A DNA stretch of 64,000 bases from Bacteroides sp. GTDB taxonomy: Bacteria > Bacteroidota > Bacteroidia > Bacteroidales > Bacteroidaceae. The notes below the pieces were generated by a model that saw nothing but the letters and a program-made list of their open reading frames with translations, was not told the origin of the DNA and made no database searches. Position 1 is the stretch's first letter. Each line of letters begins with the position of its first letter. The translations under genes were made by a program, and so were the position numbers. This document shows, piece by piece, positions 27,675 through 36,700 of the stretch. The DNA is taken from positions 1-64,000 of the forward strand of contig JAJQDI010000023.1 of assembly GCA_021202275.1 (NCBI GenBank), read 5' to 3'.

Positions 27675-28110
27675 GTAAGTAATCACTGTTTTAAAAAGGT
27701 AGAAAAATGATAAATATAGAATATAACTTGTTTTCATTGATAGCCCTTCTACTGGGCTATAAAAGATAGAAAGTCTTTCTTGTGTGTGTAATATATATAG
27801 GTGAAAAGAACGTATGTTTTAGGATTGTGTGTTTATTTTTAATGTGTGTGAAACCGGGAGGGAAGATAGAAATATCTCTTTCCCGGTTTTTTAAGAATGA
27901 GAAGAGCGGTGATGCCATGTTTTTTCCGGCAACAGATCGTGTCGTATAATTTGTTGCAGATAAGAAAATTGAATGTGTGAGTGGCCTCTCCCAGGCTTCC
28001 GGATAGGAGGCTGAGGTGGTATTTATTTAAAGTTTTTGTACAAGGATGATGCAGTATATCCGGAGTTGCTACATTTTCTAAGGGTACATTATCATTTAAA
28101 TATTTAATTT
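27675..28110. other. Intergenic region after the sigma factor
   Basis: No gene. It contains a small stem TAGCCC/GGGCTA at 27741-27759 without a T tract and a proper terminator-like hairpin at 27851. The sequence between is AT- and GT-rich. Confidence 0.5.
27851..27892 (+). terminator. Terminator-like hairpin
   Basis: Arms AAACCGGGA (27851-27859) and TCCCGGTTT, ending in six T. It lies 177 bases after the sigma factor stop, so the transcript would have a long 3' tail or include an unannotated RNA. Confidence 0.55.
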
Positions 28111-28904
28111 ATGAAAACGACTTTTTTATCCGGGATCTTAGTCATGTCCCTTTGCGCGTTTAGCCTAACATCTTGTAACGACGACAAAGTATCGCCTATT
28201 TCCTTAAAAGATCATAAGGGAACTGATCTGAGTTTGTATTATCCGGATTCGGAAGCTCACAGCTATGAGCTCACGGGTGGGGAAGGAGCTTATAAAGCAA
28301 GTAGTTCAGACATCAAAGTGGTGACAGCCGAGATAGATTCTAAAGGAGATCTGTCTATGAAAGCAGTCGCACCTGGTAAAGCTGACGTAACTATTACCGA
28401 CGAAGCTGAGAACAAATTAGTGTTGAAAGTCGTTGTGGTGTATCCTACGCTGGACCTGGTAGTCGAAAAACTGGGTGTTACCATCAAAGGAGAAGAACTC
28501 ACAGACGACCAGAAGAAAGAGATCGAAGAAGAAGCGTTGAACACAGTCCCTGTACAGGCAGGGGTGGATATAAATTCACTTATACCAACGAAGCGCGTAC
28601 GAAAGGAGAGGTGAATGTCTATCCGGAAAAATTCGGGGACAAAGCGGTAAGAGGCGAGTTCCGGATCGTACCTGCGGCAGCGGAAAAAGATACGAAAGAC
28701 ACCCAACGTCAGGTATATGAACTGACTCTGGATAAAAGTGTGAGAACCCTGATCCTGGAAACGACTGTGGCTACCCGTGCCCAGATGACTACGAAAAATG
28801 TCAGCAGAGTATTGCTGGAAGATGTAACAGCGGATTTCGAAGAAGAGTATGAAGGTGTGGAAGAGGTGTGTACCGTACAGACGATTGCTTCTGAGGAGAA
28901 ATAA
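28111..28904 (+). pseudogene. Lipoprotein of a tandem paralogous pair, frameshifted
   Basis: Starts MKTTFLSGILVMSLCAFSLTSC with a lipobox Cys, followed by an Ig-like segment (YELTGGEGAYKASSSD, then GKADVTITDEAENKLVLKV) and a C-terminal domain. The frame breaks at a run of four G at 28561-28564. Adding one G restores the reading AGGGYKF...TKGEVNVYP, which matches the intact neighbour at 29155 (EGGGYKFVFTDKESTKGSVYVYP). As it stands the first frame ends at 28614 and the C-terminal part restarts at 28611. The restored protein would have about 264 residues. Function unknown; probably cell surface. Confidence 0.75.
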
Positions 28905-28954
28905 ATAAAGGATCATTTTCCTATACTCCTTTCCGGGAGTATGTATGAGCCAGG

Positions 28955-28995
28955 ACCGGACAGCGACCCGATAAGGAGTCACTGTCCGGTTTTTC
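28955..28995 (+). terminator. Terminator after the first lipoprotein
   Basis: Arms ACCGGACAG (28955-28963) and CTGTCCGGT (28982-28990), then TTTTT. It separates the two paralogous lipoprotein genes into different transcripts. Confidence 0.75.
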
Positions 28996-29154
28996 TATGT
29001 CCTTCACCGGGACCGGAACCAGACAGTCTGTCGGGAGGTGGAAGCATCTCCGGAGTAAAAAACACATAGAAAATAAAATATTCCGGATGTCCCGATGCAG
29101 TAAATAAAGATACCATACATTTATACTATTATACACTACATCTCTTTTTGATCT

Positions 29155-29943
29155 ATGAAACATATACATTGGGCCGCAATCTGTTTTGTTTTTTTATGGG
29201 GCGTATTTCTGACCGCTTGTGACGATGAAAAATCGTCTCCCATCAGACTGGCAGATCAGGAAGATACCACATTGAATCTGTGGTATCCCTACGAAAAAGA
29301 TACCTATACCTATTCTCTGGTGGGAGGAGACGGGACTTATACCGCTTTTTCTTATGCTCCGGATGTGGTAGGCGCCCGCATCGTTTCCGGTGAGATCGAA
29401 CTTAGCATACAGGGACTGGGATATACGGAAGTGGTGATAAGGGACAACTCCGGCAACTCTCTTTCCCTGGATGTACATGTAGACCATTATACACAGCGGA
29501 TGCTTGTGGATCGCTGTCAGGTGTATATCACCGGAGATCCGGAAGAATCCGAAAGAGAGGAAATAGAAAAAGCAGCTCTTTCCACACTTCCCGTGGAGGA
29601 GGGCGGAGGATATAAATTTGTTTTTACGGACAAAGAATCTACGAAAGGCAGTGTGTATGTCTATCCCGTGAAGTTCGGAGAGGATGCTGTGGAGGGGACT
29701 TTTGTAACCAGACAACTGCAGGAGGGAGGATCAGGTACGGAATACGGGAGTTATTTTTATGACCTGACGATCGGTGGTAAGAAAAGGACTTTCGCGCTGA
29801 CTACCTGGGATTTCAGAGGAACCAGGACTTCGGAAATATTGCCTGTGGTACTGTTGGAAGATGTGACCGAACAGCTTATCACGGATTATCCGGAGGCGGA
29901 GACGGTGTATACTTTACAGAGATTGGAACTGCTCACCTTCTGA
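29155..29943 (+). CDS. Lipoprotein, intact member of the tandem pair
   Basis: 262 residues with a lipoprotein signal (FFLWGVFLTAC-type, Cys near residue 22). It aligns with the preceding gene: CDDEKSSPIRLADQEDTTLN, then the GGDGTYTAFS Ig-like segment, GYTEVVIRDNSGNSLSLDV, EESEREEIEKAALSTLPVEE and the C-terminal YPVKFGEDAVEGTF domain. The two arose by duplication. No known function. A terminator-like hairpin lies 270 bases downstream. Confidence 0.7.
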   Translation: MKHIHWAAICFVFLWGVFLTACDDEKSSPIRLADQEDTTLNLWYPYEKDTYTYSLVGGDGTYTAFSYAPDVVGARIVSGEIELSIQGLGYTEVVIRDNSGNSLSLDVHVDHYTQRMLVDRCQVYITGDPEESEREEIEKAALSTLPVEEGGGYKFVFTDKESTKGSVYVYPVKFGEDAVEGTFVTRQLQEGGSGTEYGSYFYDLTIGGKKRTFALTTWDFRGTRTSEILPVVLLEDVTEQLITDYPEAETVYTLQRLELLTF

Positions 29944-30213
29944 GAAACCGTTTTTATCCTGCGAAACAAGGACGATATGTATACGGGTGAGTACTGAATG
30001 AGAATGCATAGGAAATAGGATCTTTTTTCTTGGGTCGTACTTTTAATGAGACATAACGGCTGACGAAGATCTTTTCCGCGGATCAGGGTGGATAGATCGC
30101 AAAACACGGTCGGGTAGTACGGCATAAGATATACCTGACAGAGGACCTCACAAAATGAACTATATAGTGAGCTGTATGCTCACATGCCCTATTTCTTTAA
30201 GTTTGCAGACAGG

Positions 30214-30253
30214 CGGGTGGTAAATGACAATGTGTCCTTACTGCCCGTTTTTT
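30214..30253 (+). terminator. Possible terminator
   Basis: Arms CGGGTGGTAA and TTACTGCCCG (two mismatches) followed by six T. Distant from the preceding stop at 29943. The remainder of 29944-30376 contains no gene. Confidence 0.45.
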
Positions 30254-30319
30254 ATGGGGCAAAGGCAGGGATGAGTTTCTCCGGTCAGAGAGTTAAAATC
30301 GTTATAAGATGGTTTTTCC

Positions 30320-30350
30320 TTTCACCTCTCTACTTTTTTATGTAATTTTG
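30320..30350 (+). promoter_or_regulatory. Candidate promoter of the AspT-type transporter
   Basis: TTTC at 30320-30323 and a perfect -7 box TAATTTTG at 30343-30350 with a 19-base gap, 26 bases before the ATG at 30377. Confidence 0.5.
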
Positions 30351-30376
30351 CGGCCAGAAACCAATTTGTTGATTTC

Positions 30377-31977
30377 ATGTTTACCGACCTCTTAAATTCA
30401 TCGTATTTCGCGCTCTTTCTGATCGTAGCCCTCGGCTTTATTCTGGGGCGCATTCGTTTCAAAGGACTTTCATTGGATGTTTCCGCTGTCATATTTATCG
30501 CTCTGCTGTTTGGACATTTCGGGGTGACGATCCCTAAGGAACTGGGCAACTTCGGGCTGGTACTGTTTATCTTTACGATCGGCATACAGGCTGGTCCGGG
30601 ATTTTTTGACTCTTTCCGCAGCAAAGGAAAGACTCTGATAGCCATTACCTTGCTGATCGTTGGCTCTGCCTGCCTCACAGGCATCGGATTGAAGTATGCT
30701 TTCGATCTCGATACCCCTAGTATAGTAGGACTGATTGCCGGAGCTCTTACCAGTACCCCAGGTCTGGCGGTAGCTATAGACAGTACGCATTCGCCTTTAG
30801 CCTCCATTGCTTATGGGATCGCTTATCCGTTCGGGGTGATCGGGGTGATCCTGTTTGTCAAGTTACTTCCCAGGATCTTACGGGTAGATCTGGAAAAAGA
30901 AGCACGTCGTCTGGAACTGGAACGCCGGGGGGGCAGTATCCTTCTTTAGAGACTGCCCTTTTCCGCATTACCAATCCGAATGTATACGGAAAGACATTGG
31001 TACAACTGAACGCGCGCGCCATGACCGGTGCGGTGATCTCCCGCCTGAAGCATGGGGAGAAATTACTGATACCTACCGCGCAGACTGTACTACATGAAGA
31101 CGATGTGATAAAGGCCGTAGGCAGTGAAGATTCGATGAAGCAACTGGCGGTGTTAGTGGGCGAACAGATCGAGGGAGACCTGCCGCTGGAAGTATCGCAG
31201 GAGATCGAATCCATTTTGCTGACCAAGAAAGATATGATCAACCGCAGTCTGGGCAATCTGAACCTGCAGCGGAATTTCGGCTGTACAGTGACCCGGGTGC
31301 GACGCAGCGGTATAGACCTGGCACCCAATCCGGAGTTGCAACTGAAATTTGGAGACAAACTCACCGTAGTAGGTGAGAAAGAGGGCTTGCAGGGAGTGGC
31401 GCGGTTGTTGGGCAACAATGCCAAGCAACTCTCCGATACCGATTTCTTTCCCATCGCTATGGGGATTGTGCTGGGAGTCCTGTTCGGGCAGATCCATATC
31501 TCGTTCAGCGATAGTTTCTCTTTCTCTCCGGGTCTTACCGGAGGTATTCTGATGACGGCTCTGGTGCTGAGCGCGATCGGGAAAACGGGTCCTATCCTGT
31601 GGTCTATGTCGGGCTCTTCCAATCAATTGTTGCGCCAGCTGGGCTTGCTGCTCTTTCTGGCGGAAGTGGGAACTTCGGCAGGAGCCAACCTGGTGCAGAC
31701 CTTTCAGGAGAGTGGATTGCTGCTTTTCGGGGTGGGAGCCATCATCACGCTGGTACCGATGATAGTAGCCGTATTGGTGGGCTATTTTGCCTGCAAGATC
31801 AGTCTGCTCGATTTGCTGGGTACGATCACAGGAGGGATGACGAGTACACCCGGACTTGCCGCGGCCGACTCCATGACCGATAGCGATATACCCAGTGTTG
31901 CCTACGCGACGGTCTATCCGATAGCGATGGTGTTTCTGATCCTCTTTATCCAGTTTATAGCCCGTCTGATCCTCTGA
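30377..31977 (+). pseudogene. AspT/YidE-family transporter with TrkA-C domains, frameshifted
   Basis: The two open parts (to 30949 and from about 30940) form one protein of about 533 residues when one base is added to the run of seven G at 30927-30933; the junction then reads ERRGGQYPSLETALF. Layout: N-terminal membrane half (FALFLIVALGFILGRI, TSTPGLAVAIDS), two RCK_C/TrkA-C domains, then a second membrane half ending with GGMTSTPGLAAADSMTDSD. Duplicated TSTPGLA motifs are typical of aspartate-alanine exchanger-like transporters. The substrate is unknown. Broken as given, but the span differs by exactly one base from a whole number of codons. Confidence 0.8.
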
Positions 31978-32082
31978 CCGGTGTGAAAGAGTCCCGTAGC
32001 GCTTTGGCACGAATATATAATGGAGAACGGTTTCCGGTCAGTCCGGTCAGAACGTTTTCTGATAAACCCCTATATATAGGGA

Positions 32083-32113
32083 TTGTCCAGGTGAAAGATA
32101 ATCTCTATCTTTG
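32083..32113 (+). promoter_or_regulatory. Promoter of the His-rich membrane protein
   Basis: TTG at 32083-32085, a 20-base gap and a perfect -7 box TATCTTTG at 32106-32113. The GTG start at 32132 follows 18 bases later. Confidence 0.6.
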
Positions 32114-32131
32114 TGAAAAATTAATCAGACA

Positions 32132-32470
32132 GTGAGTCGGACGTTGCGTCATATCATAAAGATATTCCTGCCCTTGCTTTTTGTCGGCTATGTGACAGGT
32201 ATTTCTCTCTTCACCCATACACACGTGGTGAACGGGGTGACGATCCGGCACTCTCACCCTTTTGACCGGGGCACGGAACACAGTCACAGTTCGGCCGAAT
32301 TCCAGTTGCTTCACCTGCTTTCGCAGGTAGTGACGGACACGGTTGGCTTTCTGTCAGGTCTGCTCCCGTTTTTTATCCCTGCCGTCACTTGTGTGGTATT
32401 GGCTGCTCCCTGCGCCGGTACGTTCGGACGTTTCCGGGGAATCCTTTCTTTACGTGCTCCCCCTTTCTGA
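32132..32470 (+). CDS. Small His-rich membrane protein beside a TonB receptor
   Basis: 112 residues with a GTG start; no in-frame ATG precedes the family sequence and a good promoter sits just upstream. An N-terminal hydrophobic helix (IFLPLLFVGYVTGISLF) is followed by THTHVVNGVTIRHSHPFDRG then EHSHSSAEF, a cluster of eight His, and a second hydrophobic stretch. From memory, genes of this THVVNG...HSHP type recur before TonB-dependent receptors in Bacteroidales. Metal binding or delivery is inferred from the histidines. Confidence 0.65.
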   Translation: MSRTLRHIIKIFLPLLFVGYVTGISLFTHTHVVNGVTIRHSHPFDRGTEHSHSSAEFQLLHLLSQVVTDTVGFLSGLLPFFIPAVTCVVLAAPCAGTFGRFRGILSLRAPPF

Positions 32471-32481
32471 GTTACAATTTA

Positions 32482-32541
32482 CGATGTACGATTTTTCCTT
32501 CGTCATGACCTTTATCAGATCATGAATGCCAGGGAACGTTG
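32482..32541. repeat. ATTTACGA-type dispersed repeat, diverged copy
   Basis: Aligns over about 60 bases with the cores at 25121 and 25233, sharing CGAT-TACGATTT at the left and the AGGGAACGTTG right end, with substitutions in the middle. Confidence 0.6.
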
Positions 32542-32577
32542 AAAAGACACATCTCTAAACGCCGGGTTGCATCCGCA

Positions 32578-32602
32578 TGTAGAGACGCACGGCGTGCGTC
32601 TC
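32578..32602. repeat. GAGACGCAC-type dispersed palindrome
   Basis: TGTAGAGACGCAC-GGC-GTGCGTCTC; the right arm then diverges (CGCGG instead of TACA). Confidence 0.8.
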
Positions 32603-32857
32603 CGCGGTACAGGTGGTCCAACGTAAGGTATGGTATCCGGACGATCTGCGTCCCGGAATCCTGTCGCATCCGGGCGGTGTATGTCCAACGTATAGATATG
32701 TTCCCTATAAATGTATCTGATCAATCATTTTCCATCAGGCAGATGAGGGCATATAAGTGTATGGAAACATATACCCGCATGAAAGGTAAGGCATCGCGTA
32801 TACATACCTGTGCCGGGCCTGTATGACTGAGACCTATCTATATAAAACGTACATCGC

Positions 32858-32878
32858 GGAGACGCACGCCGTGCGTCT
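32858..32878. repeat. GAGACGCAC-type dispersed palindrome
   Basis: GAGACGCAC-GCC-GTGCGTCTC followed by TACAGG. The loop is the complement of that at 32578, so this copy is inverted relative to it. Confidence 0.8.
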
Positions 32879-33013
32879 CTACAGGTGGACGATGACGTTT
32901 GGGTACTTACAGGACATTTCAGTATTTGCATACCGTCACAGGGTATTTGTCTCTCCGGGCGTACATCCTCCATCCATTTCTTTCTGTTTTTTTTCTATAC
33001 AAGAACATACACA

Positions 33014-35320
33014 ATGAAAAAATATATTTCTATTCTGTTTTTGCTCTGCTTGGTTGCAGGCCATCTTTCTGCTCAGTTCTCACAGGCTCCGTTGCAAAGA
33101 TCGGACGCCAATATCATCGGACATGTGTTGGACAAACATACAGGTGAACACCTTCCTTATATAACTATTACGCTGAGAGGGACTACCATTGGTACGGTGA
33201 CCGATGCTACAGGACACTATTTCCTGAAAAACCTGCCCGAAGGAGAATTCGTAATGGAAGTCTCTTCCATTGGTTACAAGACTGTGCAACGTCCGGTGAC
33301 TTTGAAGAAAGGCATTACCCTGGAAGAGGATTTTGAGATCGAAGAAGATGCCATTACCCTGGATGGGGTGGTGGTGTCGGCCAACCGGAACGAGACTACC
33401 CGGCGTATGGCCCCGACGCTGGTGAATGTGGTAGATATGAAATTGTTCGAGTCGACCAACTCAGCCACCTTGTCACAAGGGCTCAACTTCCAGCCGGGAG
33501 TGCGTGTAGAGACCAACTGCCAGAACTGCGGTTTCCAGCAGGTACGTATCAACGGGTTGGACGGACCCTATACACAGATCCTGATCGATTCGCGTCCTAT
33601 CTTCAGCGCGCTGGCAGGCGTCTATGGCCTGGAACAGATCCCGGCCAGTATGATCGAACGGGTAGAGGTGATGCGTGGCGGAGGATCGGCCCTGTTTGGC
33701 TCATCGGCCATTGCCGGAACCATCAATATCATCACGAAAGAACCGTTGCGCACTTCGGGACAACTGGCTCATACTCTTACTTCGATAGGGAATAAAGGAG
33801 TGTTTGACAACAATACTTCGCTCAATGCTTCGCTGGTGACAGACGATCACAAAGCCGGATTGTATATCTTCGGGCAGAACAGGCACCGCTCGGCCTACGA
33901 TGCCGACGGCGACGGATTCAGCGAACTGCCTCAACTCAAAAACCAGACTGTGGGTATGCGTTCGTATTTCAAGACAAGTACCTATTCGAAGCTCACTTTC
34001 GAGTATCACCACATGCAGGAGTTTCGCCGGGGAGGGGATAAACTCAATCTGCCCCCTCACGAAGCGGATATAGCCGAACAGCTCGAACACTCTATTGACG
34101 GGGGCGGATTGAAGTTAGACTATTTCTCACCCAATGAAAAACACCGGCTGAGTATTTTTACCTCGGCTCAATATACAGACCGCGACAGTTATTACGGTCC
34201 GGGCGAAGAGCCGCTCAATGCCTATGGTAAGACTACCGATATGACTTTCCTGGCCGGTACACAGTATATCCGGAGTTTGGACCGTGCTTTCTTTATGCCG
34301 GCCGATCTGACGGTAGGTATCGAATACAACCGGGACAACCTGGAAGATAATATGTGGGGATACGAGCGTTACCTGCACCAGATCATCAACATCGGAAGCG
34401 CGTTTGTGCAGAACGAGTGGAAGAACGATCGGTGGGGCATACTGATCGGCGGACGCTTTGACAAGCATAGCCTGATGGATCATCTGATTTTCAGTCCGCG
34501 TGCCAACCTGCGTTTCAATCCCACACCGGACGTGAATCTGCGCGTGAGTTACGCATCCGGATTCCGCGCTCCCCAGGCTTTCGATGAAGATCTGCATGTA
34601 GAGAATGTAGGGGGTAATGTAGCCATGATCGAACGTGACCCGAACCTGAAAGAGGAGAGATCACACAGTCTCAGTGTCTCGGCCGATATGTACCGGCGGG
34701 TAGGAGCCTGGCAGTTCAACCTCCTGGTGGAAGGATTCTATACCCGACTGAAAGACGTGTTCGTTCTGGAAGATACGGATACCTACCGGGACGGAGTCCT
34801 GATCCGTGAACGTCGCAACGGGTCAGGTGCCCGGGTCATGGGACTGACCCTGGAGGGAAAAGCCGCCTGGCTCACACAGGTGCAGATACAGGCCGGAGCT
34901 ACACTGCAACGCAGCCGGTACGATGAGGCCGAAACCTGAAGCCAGGCGGCACCGGCAGAAAAGAAGATCATACGTACTCCCGATCTGTACGGATACTTCA
35001 CGGCTACGTATACCCCTGTAAAGCCGCTGTCTGTAGCACTTTCGGGTACGTACACCGGAAAAATGCTGGTGCCTCACTTCGCTGGATATATAGATCAGGA
35101 TGTAGCGGTAAAAACTTCCGATTTCTGGGACATAGGGATGAAGGTTGCGTATGACTTCAATGTATACCGTTCGACCGTGCTGCAACTCAACGCGGGTATA
35201 CAGAATGTCTTTAATGCCTACCAGAAGGACTTCGACAAAGGTGCGGATCGGGATTCCGGATATATCTATGGTCCGGCCATGCCACGCAGTTACTATGCCG
35301 GGTTCAAGATTAGTTATTGA
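33014..35320 (+). pseudogene. TonB-dependent receptor interrupted by an in-frame TGA
   Basis: 768 codons in one frame from MKKYISILFLLCLVAGHLSA. Order: signal peptide, carboxypeptidase-like domain (HLPYITITLRGTTIGTVTDA), plug with ETNCQNCGFQQVRINGLDG and IERVEVMRGGGSALFGSSAI, NIITKEP, then the barrel. A TGA at 34937-34939 (codon 642) splits the barrel; the same frame continues (SQAAPAEKKIIRTPDLYGYF) to an aromatic end. TGG to TGA is the simplest cause, in a CCTGG context. The CxxC in the plug and the His-rich protein upstream suggest a metal or metal-chelate ligand (inference). Confidence 0.85.
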
Positions 35321-35513
35321 AAGGGTTGAACGTGGATGAGGGTGTATCGAAAGTGCAATTGTCCTTTTCTGAAATTATAAACTGTAAGTGGTGCCCGAAT
35401 AGCGGCTCACATTCAAGTCCTTCGGACCTGGCTGTTTACAGATCGTAACCACATTTCATCTGAAATTTACTTTGGATCCATCTGCATCCGCCTTCCATTG
35501 AAAAATATATAGG

Positions 35514-35553
35514 ATCCCTCTATTCTCCTACCGGATGAATGGAGGGATTTTTT
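35514..35553 (+). terminator. Terminator downstream of the TonB receptor
   Basis: Arms ATCCCTC-TATTC and GAATG-GAGGGAT with six T. It lies about 190 bases after the receptor stop. Confidence 0.65.
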
Positions 35554-36112
35554 ATATTCTTTTTCTCCCTCAACAGGTGAGATCATTTGTTGCCTCCCAT
35601 GGATTCCCCATTCTTTTGTCATACGATTGTCTTTTTGGAAAATCTCTTACTTTTACTTGTCTTTTATGTAATTATTATCCTTTCAGAGTGGACAAAAGAC
35701 CGGTTTTATGGCTATATCCTAAATAAGAATTCTTAACCAAACACAAGGCCTGATTCATTAATTATTCTTACCGTTGTTTGCTGATAACTCTTCTGTGGCC
35801 ATTCGTGTGTTAAAAAAACATTTATTATAATGATAATTCTTAGTCGGGGAACAATGACATTTTTGGGTTGTTGTATAAGAACACTTGTGGGTGTACGACC
35901 CGGGCGAAATACTTGCGGATCCTTTACGTTGAGGATGCCGGTGGACCTGCTGCCACCGGACCATTTTTCGTGAATGATCCTGACAGGAGAGCCTCTGTGG
36001 GGTTTGTCCATGTCCGGTGCCATGCACCTGAAAGTGAATACGGAACGGTGGACAATGTATGACTAACTAATCCGGTGAAAACAGTAACCAAATAAAAATT
36101 GAAGTGATTCAG
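35554..36112. other. Upstream region of the fimbrial locus
   Basis: About 560 bases with no convincing gene. A perfect 12-bp palindrome TAAGAATTCTTA is at 35724. I looked for inverted repeats flanking a promoter, as in phase-variable fimbrial loci, and found none that are clear. It probably holds the promoter and long leader of the fimbrial operon. Confidence 0.45.
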
Positions 36113-36685
36113 ATGAAAAAAAGAGTTCTATTTCTACTGGCGCTACTGATCAGTGGTACATGGGCGATGTATGGACAGAAGGCAGCGATCAAGAGCAATC
36201 TGATTGCTGACTTTACCACAACATTTAATCTGGCAACAGAGTTTGGAGTAGGTTCCAAAACAACTCTGGACCTGTATGCCAACTACAATCCCTGGACGTT
36301 TGACAACGGTAAGAAGTTTAAGCATTTCCTGTTCCAGCCGGAGGTACGTCACTGGTTTTGTGACAAGTTCAACGGGCATTTCGTCGGGCTGCACGGACAT
36401 GTGGGTGTATTCAATGTCGGTGGTGTGAAGATGCCTTTCGGTATGTGGAACAAGCTGCGGGACAATCGGTACGAAGGAAATTTCTATGGAGGCGGTATCT
36501 CCTACGGATACCAATGGATACTGGGTAAACACTGGAACCTGGAGGCCAATATCGGTGTGGGATATGCTTATATCAGGTACGATCAGTACGAGTGTGGCAA
36601 CTGCGGCGAACGGATAGCCAAAGGTCGCAGTTACAACTACTTTGGCCCTACGAAAGCTGCCATCAGTCTCATGTATGTATTTTAA
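36113..36685 (+). CDS. DUF3575 outer-membrane protein, first gene of the fimbrial locus
   Basis: 190 residues from MKKRVLFLLALLISGTWAM; an ATG three codons earlier is less likely. A signal peptide precedes AAIKSNLIADFTTTFNLATE, the DUF3575 signature, and a small barrel-like chain ending ISLMYVF. DUF3575 proteins sit at the head of Bacteroidales fimbrial clusters; they are thought to be outer-membrane assembly factors but the exact role is not established. It is 15 bases before the DUF3868-like gene. Confidence 0.8.
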   Translation: MKKRVLFLLALLISGTWAMYGQKAAIKSNLIADFTTTFNLATEFGVGSKTTLDLYANYNPWTFDNGKKFKHFLFQPEVRHWFCDKFNGHFVGLHGHVGVFNVGGVKMPFGMWNKLRDNRYEGNFYGGGISYGYQWILGKHWNLEANIGVGYAYIRYDQYECGNCGERIAKGRSYNYFGPTKAAISLMYVF

Positions 36686-36700
36686 AAAACAGCCGGAACC

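Larger units (their letters stand above)
32471..33013. other. Intergenic region with three dispersed repeats
   Basis: It separates the His-rich protein from its receptor and contains an ATTTACGA-type repeat (32482-32541) and two GAGACGCAC palindromes (32578 and 32858) 280 bases apart, both followed by CAGGTGG-like sequence. No gene and no clear terminator. The receptor frame runs upstream to 32885 but its signal peptide starts at 33014. Confidence 0.6.

Noticed and set aside
27741..27759. Terminator at the TAGCCC/GGGCTA stem
   Set aside because: Six-base stem with no T tract on either strand; the hairpin at 27851 is a better candidate.
35554..36112. Invertible promoter before the fimbrial locus
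   Set aside because: Only a single 12-bp palindrome was found; there is no flanking inverted pair and no recombinase gene nearby.
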